Below, piece after piece: positions 17,905-25,563 of a DNA stretch of 33,313 nucleotides. How positions within the stretch are numbered: the first letter of the stretch is position 1; the number at the start of each line of letters is the position of its first letter. A program made the translations under genes and the position numbers. Under the pieces are notes generated by a model. It worked only from the letters and a program-made list of their open reading frames with translations. It was not told where the DNA came from and ran no database searches. The stretch is from positions 1 to 33,313 of the forward strand of contig CAJONZ010000030.1 in NCBI GenBank assembly GCA_905236065.1. The letters are read 5' to 3'. The stretch is from an uncultured Bacteroidaceae bacterium. Its GTDB lineage: Bacteria > Bacteroidota > Bacteroidia > Bacteroidales > Bacteroidaceae.

Positions 17905-19012
17905 ACGAACGCAGATGGCTCTCCTGCTGAGTCTGGCCTTTGCTCTCATCCTCACGGTGTTTGCCTCCTGCGAGCGCCGTCCGCTGGAAGTGCTGGCTGA
18001 CGAGGGCGTACAGGTGAAAATCATCAACGACTGGGACAACCACAACTTCATCTACGGCAAGAAACCGAACGGCATGACGGTGATGCTCTGGGGCGAGAAC
18101 ACCCACGACACCCGCATCGAGTCGCGCAACGACACCATGATTGTGTTCAACGACCTGAAGCCCGACCGCTACCGCCTGATAATCTTCAACGAGACATTCT
18201 CCGACTTTGGCTATCAGTACTTTGCCGAGGCGGGCAGCTATGAGAATATGGTGATGCACTCCAAGCACTACTCCACACGCGGATGGGACAGCGACGTGGA
18301 TTACATGCACTATCCCGACCCCATCAGCGTGTCGCTCGACACCTTCGACATCACCACCGACATGACCAACCGCGACACGACCATCTTCGTCTTCTACGAG
18401 GACTACATTGACAATGGCGCCTCCGCCTACAGCGGAAAGGTGCGCACCTACGAGATTCCCGAGCTGGCATGGCCCATGACCGTCAACCTCTATGTCAAGG
18501 CGAAGGTGAAGCGCCGTCAGGCCATCAAGAAGAACGGCATCGAGGCGAACATCAGCGGCATGGCCGACGGATTCTACTTCAGCCAGATACACCGTACCAC
18601 GGAGAGCGGAACCCTGCGCCTGACCGACTGGACGATGGAGGCCATCGGAGACCCCGCCGACAGCATGGGACTCATCACCGTCCACATCCCGTCGTTCGGC
18701 TTGCCCTACGGCAAGGAGCTCCTGTCGCAACGCGACTCGGCGGACAACATCCTGAACTTCAACATCACACTGATAAACGACTCCGTACAGCAGTGTTCCT
18801 TCAAGGTGGCCAAGGACATGCGCTACATCGACCCCAAGGGGCGTGAGGCGCAAATCCGCTACCGCACGGACCTGCAGAACATACGACTGGAAATCGACCT
18901 CTCCGACATCATCGTCATGCCGCCCATCCCCATCCCGCAGGGTGGTGCAGGCTTCAACGCCAAGGTGGACGAGTGGGAAGATGGCGGCACCTTCGAGTTT
19001 GGCGGATTTTAA
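17894..19012 (+). CDS. lipoprotein of type V pilus locus, DUF5119-like (probable anchor or accessory subunit)
   Basis: A 372-residue lipoprotein. The hydrophobic leader ends LTVFASC, so Cys26 would be lipidated. I start at 17894 because AGGAGG lies 8-13 bases upstream, a strong Shine-Dalgarno that is unusual in this phylum. The ATG at 17864 would deepen the overlap. The start lies 11 bases inside the previous gene. The body is beta-rich with two apparent Ig-like halves and resembles DUF5119/FimB-Mfa2-like proteins. In such loci an anchor lipoprotein ties the fibre to the outer membrane. Its place directly before two fimbrillin genes supports that role; the exact family assignment is less sure. 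Confidence 0.7.
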   Translation: MGNKRTQMALLLSLAFALILTVFASCERRPLEVLADEGVQVKIINDWDNHNFIYGKKPNGMTVMLWGENTHDTRIESRNDTMIVFNDLKPDRYRLIIFNETFSDFGYQYFAEAGSYENMVMHSKHYSTRGWDSDVDYMHYPDPISVSLDTFDITTDMTNRDTTIFVFYEDYIDNGASAYSGKVRTYEIPELAWPMTVNLYVKAKVKRRQAIKKNGIEANISGMADGFYFSQIHRTTESGTLRLTDWTMEAIGDPADSMGLITVHIPSFGLPYGKELLSQRDSADNILNFNITLINDSVQQCSFKVAKDMRYIDPKGREAQIRYRTDLQNIRLEIDLSDIIVMPPIPIPQGGAGFNAKVDEWEDGGTFEFGGF

Positions 19013-19024
19013 AAAAAATCCAAC

Positions 19025-19096
19025 CTCAGATTACTCAGAATACTCAGATTACTCAGAATACTCCGATTACTCAGAATTTTCAGATTACTCAGAACT
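19025..19096 (+). repeat. eight 9-nt tandem repeats in the pilus operon
   Basis: Eight consecutive 9-base units of CTCAGATTA or CTCAGAATA type fill the gap between the lipoprotein stop and fimbrillin 1. They end 16 bases before the fimbrillin ATG. If translated they would encode a (D/E)YS repeat, but no start codon places them in a gene. Confidence 0.9.
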
Positions 19097-19112
19097 ATAA
19101 AATTAAATTATT

Positions 19113-20885
19113 ATGAAAAGAATGAAGACCCTGTCTCTTTTCGCAGCTTTTCTCACCATGTTGCTTGCGGCATGTACCAACGAGAAAGAGCTGCTGACAG
19201 TGGAGGCCCCGACGGCAGGCAATGCCATCGACGAGGGCGACCTCATCAAGTTCAGTACCTACATGAGCAACAGTGCCTACAGCCGTGCCGGAGCTTACGG
19301 CGCCATCGACACTGACAAGCTCAAGCAGGCTGCCTACGGTTTCGGCGTCTTTGCCTACTACACGCAGGGGCAGACGTATGCCAACTACCGCACCAAGAAC
19401 GAGGTGGCCGACCACTTCCCCCTCCACATGTACAACGAGCAGATTGTCTATGACAACACGGCCTCGAAATGGGTGTATGCCGACCCGCGCAACCAGAAGG
19501 CTTGGCCGAACGAGTTCTCAAGTGGTGCGCTCGACGACCAGAACAACGACTCGGGCAACGACCCCGCCACGGGCACGACGAGCCGAGGCAACGTCAGCTT
19601 CTTTGCCTATGCGCCCTATGCCCCTGAGACCTCGAACATCGTGACGGAGGCCGGCGTACCCATGCAGCAGGTGAGCACCAGCGCACAGCAGGGCACCGAC
19701 GCGGGCATCGTGGCCTTCAGCCGTAACAACTTCAACGGTATTACGGGCGGCAAGTACTCCGATGTCTATCTGAAGTACATCCTGCCGACCGATGCCGACA
19801 AGCAGGTTGACCTCCTGTGGGGAACCACGGGCAACAACAGCGACAACGTGCTGGGGACCAGCCAGCCGGGCGTTCCGACAGCTGATCTTGATGGTGGTCT
19901 GGGCCGCTTCAGCGTGAATGCCGACTTGACCAAGCAGAAGACTAACGGTACCGTCAGCTTCCTCTTCAAGCACACGCTGGCCAAGATTGGCGGTTCATAC
20001 GTGGGCGCGGGCGACGGTTCGGACAACAACCCCAACACGCCGTCGAACGGTCTGATGGCCATTCTCGACATCGACAAGGACGGACAGGAGTCGGGCGGCT
20101 CGCTGCAACCCTACGTGGGCACGAAGGTAGATGGACAGACGGAGTACAACACGAAGGTGACCATCAACGAGATTACCCTGATGAGCGAGAAGCAGCTCAC
20201 CGACGCGGGTGTGGCCGCCATCCAGAACAATACGGCGTTCGACTTTAACGACGCGACCTACGTCACCGACCTCTACAACACGGGACTCTTCAACCTCGTC
20301 ACTGGTGTATGGACCGATCACACGACCACGGGCACCAACAACGTGCGCACACAGACCATCCTACCCTCGGGCGCTGACTACAACGGCAGTACGGACGACG
20401 CAAAGAAGGATGCCGTGCTGAATGCGAACGTGGCCGAGCCTACCAGCTTCACGACAACGGAGTTCACACAGGCACGTTACGAGGAACTGCCCATCGGTGT
20501 CACCACCTTTGCCAAGAACGTCTATGCCAACGACGTGCAGCCGTTTGTCTTCATCCCTGGTACGCATCCTGTCATCACGGTGACCATCACCTACACGGTG
20601 CGCACCTACGATGCCAAGCTGGCCCGCAACTACTCGGAGGTGGAGCAGAAGATTACCAAGCGTCTCTACTTCCTTGACGAGATTGAGCTGAACAAACAAT
20701 ACAACGTGCTCTTGCACCTGGGCCTCACCACGATGAAATTCACGGCAACCGTGGAGGACTGGGATGCCACGAACATCACCCCGTCGAGCCCTGTGCCGAC
20801 ACCGGGTAGCGGTGCCTCCCCCGTGGCCACCTACGAGGACGAGGTTGAGCACATCTATCTGCCCAAGAACGTAGCTGGGAACTAA
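19113..20885 (+). CDS. fimbrillin family lipoprotein 1 (Mfa1/FimA-like type V pilin)
   Basis: A 590-residue pilin precursor. The leader ends LLAAC (Cys21, lipobox). After it comes a propeptide and SRAG with Arg58, the position where an arginine-specific protease is known to cut type V pilins before polymerisation. The mature part begins GAYGAIDTDKLKQAAYGFGVFAYYT and contains NVSFFAYAPYAP and VSFLFKHTLAKIGG, hallmarks of the Mfa-like fimbrillin fold. It ends with IYLPKNVAGN, so it has no extra C-terminal domain. Codons are GC-rich throughout (AAC, GAC and ACC dominate). It is probably cotranscribed with the two preceding genes and is likely a main shaft or minor subunit. Confidence 0.8.
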   Translation: MKRMKTLSLFAAFLTMLLAACTNEKELLTVEAPTAGNAIDEGDLIKFSTYMSNSAYSRAGAYGAIDTDKLKQAAYGFGVFAYYTQGQTYANYRTKNEVADHFPLHMYNEQIVYDNTASKWVYADPRNQKAWPNEFSSGALDDQNNDSGNDPATGTTSRGNVSFFAYAPYAPETSNIVTEAGVPMQQVSTSAQQGTDAGIVAFSRNNFNGITGGKYSDVYLKYILPTDADKQVDLLWGTTGNNSDNVLGTSQPGVPTADLDGGLGRFSVNADLTKQKTNGTVSFLFKHTLAKIGGSYVGAGDGSDNNPNTPSNGLMAILDIDKDGQESGGSLQPYVGTKVDGQTEYNTKVTINEITLMSEKQLTDAGVAAIQNNTAFDFNDATYVTDLYNTGLFNLVTGVWTDHTTTGTNNVRTQTILPSGADYNGSTDDAKKDAVLNANVAEPTSFTTTEFTQARYEELPIGVTTFAKNVYANDVQPFVFIPGTHPVITVTITYTVRTYDAKLARNYSEVEQKITKRLYFLDEIELNKQYNVLLHLGLTTMKFTATVEDWDATNITPSSPVPTPGSGASPVATYEDEVEHIYLPKNVAGN

Positions 20886-20983
20886 TCGCAGGCTGCTTTG
20901 TTCCTGTTTTGTTCTTTTCGGAAGAAATTTTGTCCCAAAAACGTTAAAAAACGAAGGATTTGTAAAAATATATTAATAAAAGG

Positions 20984-21014
20984 TTGCAAAAGTGCTTTGA
21001 AAGCAATAATTTTG
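20984..21014 (+). promoter_or_regulatory. separate promoter of fimbrillin 2
   Basis: TTG (20984-20986) is followed by exactly 20 bases and then TAATTTTG (21007-21014), a full match to the Bacteroidetes promoter. The leader to the ATG is about 75 bases. This lets fimbrillin 2 be expressed apart from the upstream pilus genes. Confidence 0.7.
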
Positions 21015-21093
21015 TATTCTTATAAGTAGGCCCGAAGTGGCTTTTTGAACAAGAAAATACGATTAAATTATATTTATTAACTTCTAAAACACA

Positions 21094-23535
21094 ATGATTA
21101 TGAAGAAACTTAAATTCATTACAGCGTCAGCCGCCATTGCAGCCTTGACGCTGACGGCGTGCCAGAATGACGTTGACTTCACGCAGGAGGACGCCCAAAA
21201 CGCCGCTGCCCTTGACGACAACGCCATCCAATTCGGCACGTATTTGAGTGAGAGCCAAGGGACCAGGGCTGGCTATGAAGGTAGCATTAACACATCTGTT
21301 CTTCAAGGATTGGCTGACGGTTTTGGCGTTTTTGCTTACTATACTGGAACAGAAACATATAATGCGGCTCAATATGGTGATTGGAACGCTGGTGCTTTGA
21401 ACCCGAAGTATGCTCCTAATTTCATGTACAATCAGAAGGTTAGCTACAATTCTTCGCTTACCAATGATTATATCACAAAATGGACTTACGAGCCATTGAA
21501 GTATTGGCCAAATGAGGTTGGCAATACTTCTACCGCTGATGATGATCAAGATGAAAACAAATCCAATAATCCTGCAACAGGCTCTGGTACATACGGTGGT
21601 AATGTTAGTTTCTTTGCATACGCCCCTTATACTTATGTAACAGTAGGAGATGGAGTACCAGAGAATCCAGGTGGCATTTGGGCTAATTATAATGCAGGAA
21701 CAACAGATGGTATTGTCGGCATTACTACGAATGCGGCTTTGGGTGATCCCAAAATTACTTATGTGATAGCAAGTGATGGCAACACTGTTGATTTGCTTTG
21801 GGGTACCTATAATGGTACAAAAGAAAACGTGGTCTCTGAAACGGCCAACAATTTAGGTGTGCAAGGAGATGGAGACAAAAATAATGATATACCAAAAGTT
21901 ACAGACCATACTTACGCTGGAACTATTCTTGATACTTATAAACTGAATGCAGACCTTACCAAGCAGAAAACAACTGGTACCGTCGGCTTCCTCTTTAAGC
22001 ACGCTCTTGCTAAAATCGGTGGCTCTACAACTGTTACAGATGGTGGTGAGGCTAAAAATGGCTTCATGGTCATTCTTGATATTGACGACATGAAGGGTAA
22101 AGAAAGCGGTGGAAGTCTTGCTGTGGGAGAAACCAAGGTTACTATTAACAGCATCCGAATTTCTAATGACCTTAATGGAGATGGTGATACAGGTGATACT
22201 GATGTCTATGGAAGTGGAATTGACGAGATGGGCACTAATAAAGGTGTTTTCAACCTTGCAACCGGTCAGTGGACAAACACGGAATCTGTCAACAATGGTT
22301 TGATGTCTCATACAGTATATCCTACAAATACAAGTGAGTCAACTGTTAGCGCAACTCTCAACTCTGCTATCGCTGAGAAACTGAGCAGTAGTACTCACGA
22401 AACCGTTCTTTTTGATGCAATTAATAAGAACTTTGAAGGTACTACAGGTACAAATAATTTGGCTGATTTCTTTGGAAACATAAATGATTTTGCAAGCCAA
22501 ACAGGTGTACTTTCAGCTAAAAAACTGGCTGTTTATGATGGTACAGAGGCAAATCCATTGGTGTTCATTCCTGGAACTACTCCTACATTGAAAATTACAG
22601 TTGACTATTTCGTAAGAACAAAAGATGCAAATCTGCAAAGAGGCTATAGCGAAGTACGACAAGTTATTACCAAACTTATTCAGTTCAGTACTCCTGTAGA
22701 ACTCAACAAGCAATATAGCCTGTTGATGCACCTTGGCTTGACAAGTGTGAAATTCACAGCTGAAGTTTCAGATTGGGATGTTGCATACACAGATGCTAAT
22801 AGCAACGGACGTCCTGATCCAGAGGAATATGATATTAAGGATGTTTATCTGCCACGCAATGTCAGCGAACTCACTGCTGCAACAACTTCTACAAACTATG
22901 TAGGTAGTATTGGTGGTACATTCCAGATTCCAAATGTGTCATTGGTTTATTCAGACCCTGCTGACAACATCACAATATCCAAAGATGATTTTGCAGCACA
23001 GAACGTGACATTTACCTCTTCTGAAGGTTGGGCTACCGTAGATGCCGCAACAGGTGTGGTAACATTTACTGCAAATGAATCGCCATATCAGCGTACAACA
23101 ACTATCACAGTTAAACGTGGTGATTCAGGCTCTGGTAATTTCCAAACTGCAACATTTGAATTAGCACAAAAGGGTGCGACATTGTCAAGCTTATCATTGT
23201 CATTGTCAGCACCATCAACAACAACGGCAAATCTTTCAGTTGACGAGGTGGCTACAACAAATGCAACATTTACGCATACAACATATAATTACGGCACACC
23301 ACTTTCTACAACAACGTACATTGATGATGTTTCCAATACTGCTGGTTATGGCGTTACTGGTGATGGAACAGGATCTTTCACGTTAAAGAACGGAACAATT
23401 ACATTTACAGGAGTAGGTACAGCTACAGTCACAGCAACTTATGATGTAAATTGCGACAACAATGATGCATTCGCAGCAGGAAGTGTAAATGTCGAAAAGA
23501 CTACAACTGCAACTGTTACATGCACAGCACCATAA
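21094..23535 (+). CDS. fimbrillin family lipoprotein 2 with BACON-like and Ig-like C-terminal domains
   Basis: An 813-residue pilin-like lipoprotein; the ATG at 21100 is an equally good start. The lipobox is LTLTAC (Cys23) and the processing site is TRAG with Arg58, the same position as in fimbrillin 1. The fimbrillin fold follows (GFGVFAYYT, NVSFFAYAPYTY, VGFLFKHALAKIGG) up to VYLPRNVSEL at about 590, where fimbrillin 1 ends. Two extra domains follow: a BACON-like module (about 595-697, GWATVD...TTTITVKRG...FELAQKG) and a Ser/Thr-rich Ig-like module (698-813). The extension suits a tip, adhesin or glycan-binding role. The first ~50 codons are GC-rich like the upstream gene, and the rest is clearly AT-rich. 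Confidence 0.8.
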   Translation: MIMKKLKFITASAAIAALTLTACQNDVDFTQEDAQNAAALDDNAIQFGTYLSESQGTRAGYEGSINTSVLQGLADGFGVFAYYTGTETYNAAQYGDWNAGALNPKYAPNFMYNQKVSYNSSLTNDYITKWTYEPLKYWPNEVGNTSTADDDQDENKSNNPATGSGTYGGNVSFFAYAPYTYVTVGDGVPENPGGIWANYNAGTTDGIVGITTNAALGDPKITYVIASDGNTVDLLWGTYNGTKENVVSETANNLGVQGDGDKNNDIPKVTDHTYAGTILDTYKLNADLTKQKTTGTVGFLFKHALAKIGGSTTVTDGGEAKNGFMVILDIDDMKGKESGGSLAVGETKVTINSIRISNDLNGDGDTGDTDVYGSGIDEMGTNKGVFNLATGQWTNTESVNNGLMSHTVYPTNTSESTVSATLNSAIAEKLSSSTHETVLFDAINKNFEGTTGTNNLADFFGNINDFASQTGVLSAKKLAVYDGTEANPLVFIPGTTPTLKITVDYFVRTKDANLQRGYSEVRQVITKLIQFSTPVELNKQYSLLMHLGLTSVKFTAEVSDWDVAYTDANSNGRPDPEEYDIKDVYLPRNVSELTAATTSTNYVGSIGGTFQIPNVSLVYSDPADNITISKDDFAAQNVTFTSSEGWATVDAATGVVTFTANESPYQRTTTITVKRGDSGSGNFQTATFELAQKGATLSSLSLSLSAPSTTTANLSVDEVATTNATFTHTTYNYGTPLSTTTYIDDVSNTAGYGVTGDGTGSFTLKNGTITFTGVGTATVTATYDVNCDNNDAFAAGSVNVEKTTTATVTCTAP

Positions 23536-23566
23536 TCTCACGGATTTCACAATCCAAACATAATGC

Positions 23567-23598
23567 AAATGGCGAGCCCGTTCGGGTTCGCCATTTTT
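23567..23598 (+). terminator. terminator of fimbrillin 2
   Basis: AAATGGCGA pairs with TCGCCATTT, and CCC pairs with GGG inside. A T run follows at 23593-23597. It lies 32 bases after the stop codon. Confidence 0.8.
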
Positions 23599-23620
23599 AA
23601 TGATAAAAAGACCTGAATAT

Positions 23621-23651
23621 TTGGTGTGAAGAAAAGAATGCACTATCTTTG
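23621..23651 (+). promoter_or_regulatory. promoter of the MNT/HEPN pair
   Basis: TTG (23621-23623), exactly 20 bases, then TATCTTTG (23644-23651). The transcribed start region TTTGCGAGGTGAAAAAAGG (23648-23666) is identical to the one in front of the PIN pair. About 380 bases of hairpin-rich leader lie before the first gene. Confidence 0.65.
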
Positions 23652-23674
23652 CGAGGTGAAAAAAGGGAATCTCC

Positions 23675-23780
23675 ATCGGCGTGTTACGCCGACGCTCCTT
23701 TCCTCCTAAACTCCTCAGACCACAAAAAAGCGCCAAGGAGCCAAGGAGTTTAGGGAGTGCTTCGCATGGCGAAGTGAAAT
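23675..23780. repeat. modular hairpin repeat, copy 1
   Basis: The order is hairpin CGGCGT-GTT-ACGCCG (23677-23691), then a purine/pyrimidine-rich core of about 65 bases (about 23694-23758), then hairpin CTTCGC-ATG-GCGAAG (23760-23774). The core contains CTCCTAAACTCCT, CACAAAAAA and GGAGCCAAGGAG. Its two ends are imperfect inverted repeats of each other. The core reappears at 25709-25772. Confidence 0.75.
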
Positions 23781-23811
23781 TTCCTTCATTTGATTCCGTC
23801 AAGCTCTAAGT

Positions 23812-23882
23812 CTAAGGAGAACAGGAGGAAAAGGAGACTCGGCTTCTCAGCGAAGCCCTCCCCTGACTCCTTGGCTCCGTAG
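23812..23882. repeat. modular hairpin repeat, inverted partial copy
   Basis: Hairpin GGCTTC-TCAGC-GAAGCC (23841-23857) is followed by CTGACTCCTTGGCTCCGTAG (23863-23882). That segment is the reverse complement of the core half found at 25745-25764. It shows that the core occurs in both orientations. Confidence 0.6.
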
Positions 23883-23884
23883 AA

Positions 23885-24018
23885 AAATTGTCTCACGGAA
23901 ACGACGGAAACCCACAGAAATTTTCTGTGCATATCTGTGCTTTCTGTGTGACCTTTGAAAAAAATGTCCCGCAGAAATAGCAGAAACAGCAGAAAGGACT
24001 TCGCATGGCGAAGTGAAA
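23885..24018. repeat. gene-free leader with short repeats before the MNT gene
   Basis: This stretch holds clustered CAGAAA and CTGTG motifs (ACAGAAATTTTCTGT is an inverted repeat). It also holds a second exact copy of CTTCGCATGGCGAAGTGAAA (23999-24018; first copy 23760-23779). I see no gene here. The frame open from 23955 reads through low-complexity RNSRNSRK and lacks a credible start. Confidence 0.55.
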
Positions 24019-24050
24019 ATTTATTTATGATAATTCATAAAAAACGAAAT

Positions 24051-24371
24051 ATGCAAAAGCTACAAAACCAACCCGTATTAGACCTTATCCGCACGACGAT
24101 TCGGGCGCAGGAACCTACAGCCGAGATAATCCTCTACGGCAGCAGGGCGCGTGGGGATGCTAGAAAAGACTCGGACTGGGATGTGGTGACCATCTTCGAC
24201 CGTCCTTGGCGTACACCCACAGAGCGGGGAAATCTCAGCTATGAACTTTGGGCAAAGGGACTTGAGATGGGCGAAGAGATAAATACTTTTGAATACACAA
24301 AACAACAATGGGACAATTTGCCCCCCTCACTTTTTAAGCACAATGTGCTGAATGAGGGAATAAGATTGTAG
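24051..24371 (+). CDS. MNT-type nucleotidyltransferase (probable antitoxin)
   Basis: A 106-residue minimal nucleotidyltransferase. The signature GS-x10-DxD is complete: Gly30-Ser31, then Asp42 and Asp44 in DSDWD. I start at the ATG at 24051. A longer start at 24027 lies inside a TTTATGA/TCATAAA inverted repeat, and the frame upstream is low complexity. It lies seven bases before a HEPN gene, the classic MNT-HEPN order. In characterised MntA/HepT systems the nucleotidyltransferase adds AMP to a tyrosine of the HEPN ribonuclease and so blocks it. I infer the same logic here, because the catalytic residues are intact. Confidence 0.85.
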   Translation: MQKLQNQPVLDLIRTTIRAQEPTAEIILYGSRARGDARKDSDWDVVTIFDRPWRTPTERGNLSYELWAKGLEMGEEINTFEYTKQQWDNLPPSLFKHNVLNEGIRL

Positions 24372-24378
24372 AAAAATC

Positions 24379-24786
24379 ATGAGTTTAACAGAAACAGATA
24401 GAAAAGCGCTGGTAAGCTACCGTCTCGACAAGGCACGTTCCACGTTTGAGGACGCTGTTTTTGTTGCGAGTGCAGGTCGCTGGAATTTGGCGGTCAACAG
24501 ACTCTATTATGCCTTGTTTCATGCTGCTTCGGCACTCTTGCTTACCAAAGGTTTTGTTACACATACGCACAAAGGCGTGTTGGTTCAGATGAATTTGCAA
24601 TTTGTGAAAATGGGAGTTCTGGACAAGGAAGATGGTGTGCTGTTGTCACAGCTCTTCTGTCTGCGTCAAGAGGCTGATTATGAAGATTTCATTGAAATGA
24701 CAGAAGAGCAAGTCAACGACTTCATTCCACGAACGCGCCTGTTGCTCGATAAAATTATGCAAATCGTACATGACGATAGTCGTTAA
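24379..24786 (+). CDS. HEPN-domain protein (probable RNase toxin of the MNT/HEPN pair)
   Basis: A 135-residue all-helical protein. The segment NRLYYALFHAASALL carries the HEPN signature R-x6-H (Arg41, His48), the presumed RNase site, with a YYA stretch between. It begins seven bases after the nucleotidyltransferase, so the two are cotranscribed. HEPN proteins of this group cleave RNA as dimers and serve in toxin-antitoxin or phage-defence modules. Tyr43 and Tyr44 lie within the motif and could be targets of modification. A non-toxic nucleotide-binding HEPN remains possible. Confidence 0.8.
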   Translation: MSLTETDRKALVSYRLDKARSTFEDAVFVASAGRWNLAVNRLYYALFHAASALLLTKGFVTHTHKGVLVQMNLQFVKMGVLDKEDGVLLSQLFCLRQEADYEDFIEMTEEQVNDFIPRTRLLLDKIMQIVHDDSR

Positions 24787-24802
24787 AACTTTCAAAGAAC
24801 TT

Positions 24803-24833
24803 TTGGCGGTAAGGAGAAAATAGTATAACTTTG
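24803..24833 (+). promoter_or_regulatory. promoter of the small-antitoxin/PIN pair
   Basis: TTG (24803-24805), exactly 20 bases, then TAACTTTG (24826-24833). The following leader TTTGCGAGGTGAAAAAAGG (24830-24848) is identical to that of the MNT/HEPN promoter. The first ATG lies about 22 bases after the -7 box. Confidence 0.7.
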
Positions 24834-24855
24834 CGAGGTGAAAAAAGGAAAAGAC

Positions 24856-25089
24856 ATGAATGCAGCAGGAAAAACACTCAACCCAATGCAGCTCCATATT
24901 CTGGAAATGATGAGCTACTGTCAGACAACACAAGCCATGACAGAACTGAAGAATGTGCTGGCTGAATACTATGCAAAAAAAGTACAGGAGGAAGCTGACC
25001 GCCTTTGGGATGAAGGAGTACTCAATGCGGAAGCCATTGAACGCATTGGGAAGGAGCATTGGCGCACACCATATCGTTCTGCAAGATGA
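24856..25089 (+). CDS. small protein paired with PIN toxin (probable antitoxin)
   Basis: A 77-residue, mostly helical and charged protein. I start at the ATG at 24856 (MNAAGKTLNPMQLHIL). An ATG 18 bases earlier would sit in the promoter leader. The central part ELKNVLAEYYAKKVQEEADRLWDEG and the end KEHWRTPYR match what I recall of small proteins next to Bacteroidetes PIN genes. I see no clear DNA-binding fold. Its stop overlaps the PIN start by four bases (ATGA), which gives translational coupling. The antitoxin role is inferred from gene order and size. Confidence 0.7.
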   Translation: MNAAGKTLNPMQLHILEMMSYCQTTQAMTELKNVLAEYYAKKVQEEADRLWDEGVLNAEAIERIGKEHWRTPYRSAR

Positions 25090-25496
25090 GACGTATTGTG
25101 CTTGATACAAATTGCCTTGTGATGGCGCTTCCTTCCAGAAGTCCATACCATCGGGTGTGGGAGGATTTTTGTGAGGAAAGAGTGGAGTTGTGCGTTTCCA
25201 CTGAGATTCTGCTGGAATATGAGGAGATAATCTCAGAAAAGGCATCGCCATACATGGCTGATATTGTGATTAATGCCCTTATTAACCGTCCAAACCTAAT
25301 TAAAGTTGAGCCTAAATGGAGGTGGAACTTGATAGAACAGGATTGGGATGATAACAAATTTGTTGCTTGCGCCCTTGCAGGACAGGCAGAGTTCATCGTC
25401 TCGAACGATGCTCACTTTAAAGTTCTGGAAAAGGTGGATTTTCCTTGCTTGTCGGTAAAAAGAATAGAAGAGTATTGCTTACAGCCGCAATCTTAA
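25086..25496 (+). CDS. PIN-domain ribonuclease (putative toxin)
   Basis: A 136-residue PIN-domain protein of the COG1569 type. The acidic metal-binding residues are in place: Asp7 in VLDTN, Glu44 in ILLEYEE, Asp88/Asp89 in DWDDNKF and Asp108 in VSNDAHF. I start at 25086 (MRRIVLDTN), which puts the first strand at the N-terminus as expected; the longer frame from 25059 adds nine residues that overlap the antitoxin. PIN toxins cleave RNA, often tRNA or rRNA, but the target is unknown here. It is intact by length and motifs. Confidence 0.85.
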   Translation: MRRIVLDTNCLVMALPSRSPYHRVWEDFCEERVELCVSTEILLEYEEIISEKASPYMADIVINALINRPNLIKVEPKWRWNLIEQDWDDNKFVACALAGQAEFIVSNDAHFKVLEKVDFPCLSVKRIEEYCLQPQS

Positions 25497-25563
25497 TTGG
25501 GGATTATATGAGTCTACGGAAGAGATTGCGAAAGCCAAGAGATAACGCTAAGAGGAAATAAAT

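Noticed and set aside
16480-18051. Long minus-strand open frame opposite the pilus genes
   Set aside because: It is antisense to two well-supported genes, has no recognisable domain and arises from the GC-rich codon pattern of the plus strand.
19025-19096. The (D/E)YS repeat as a coding extension of the lipoprotein
   Set aside because: The lipoprotein stops at 19012 in another frame, and no start codon precedes the repeat in its own frame within a plausible leader.
20912-20926. Terminator after fimbrillin 1 (TTCTT/AAGAA)
   Set aside because: The stem is only five AT-rich base pairs, so it is too weak to claim.
23955-24050. N-terminal extension of the MNT nucleotidyltransferase
   Set aside because: It encodes low-complexity RNSRNSRK derived from the repeat region and no part of the domain. 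The ATG at 24051 gives a complete domain.
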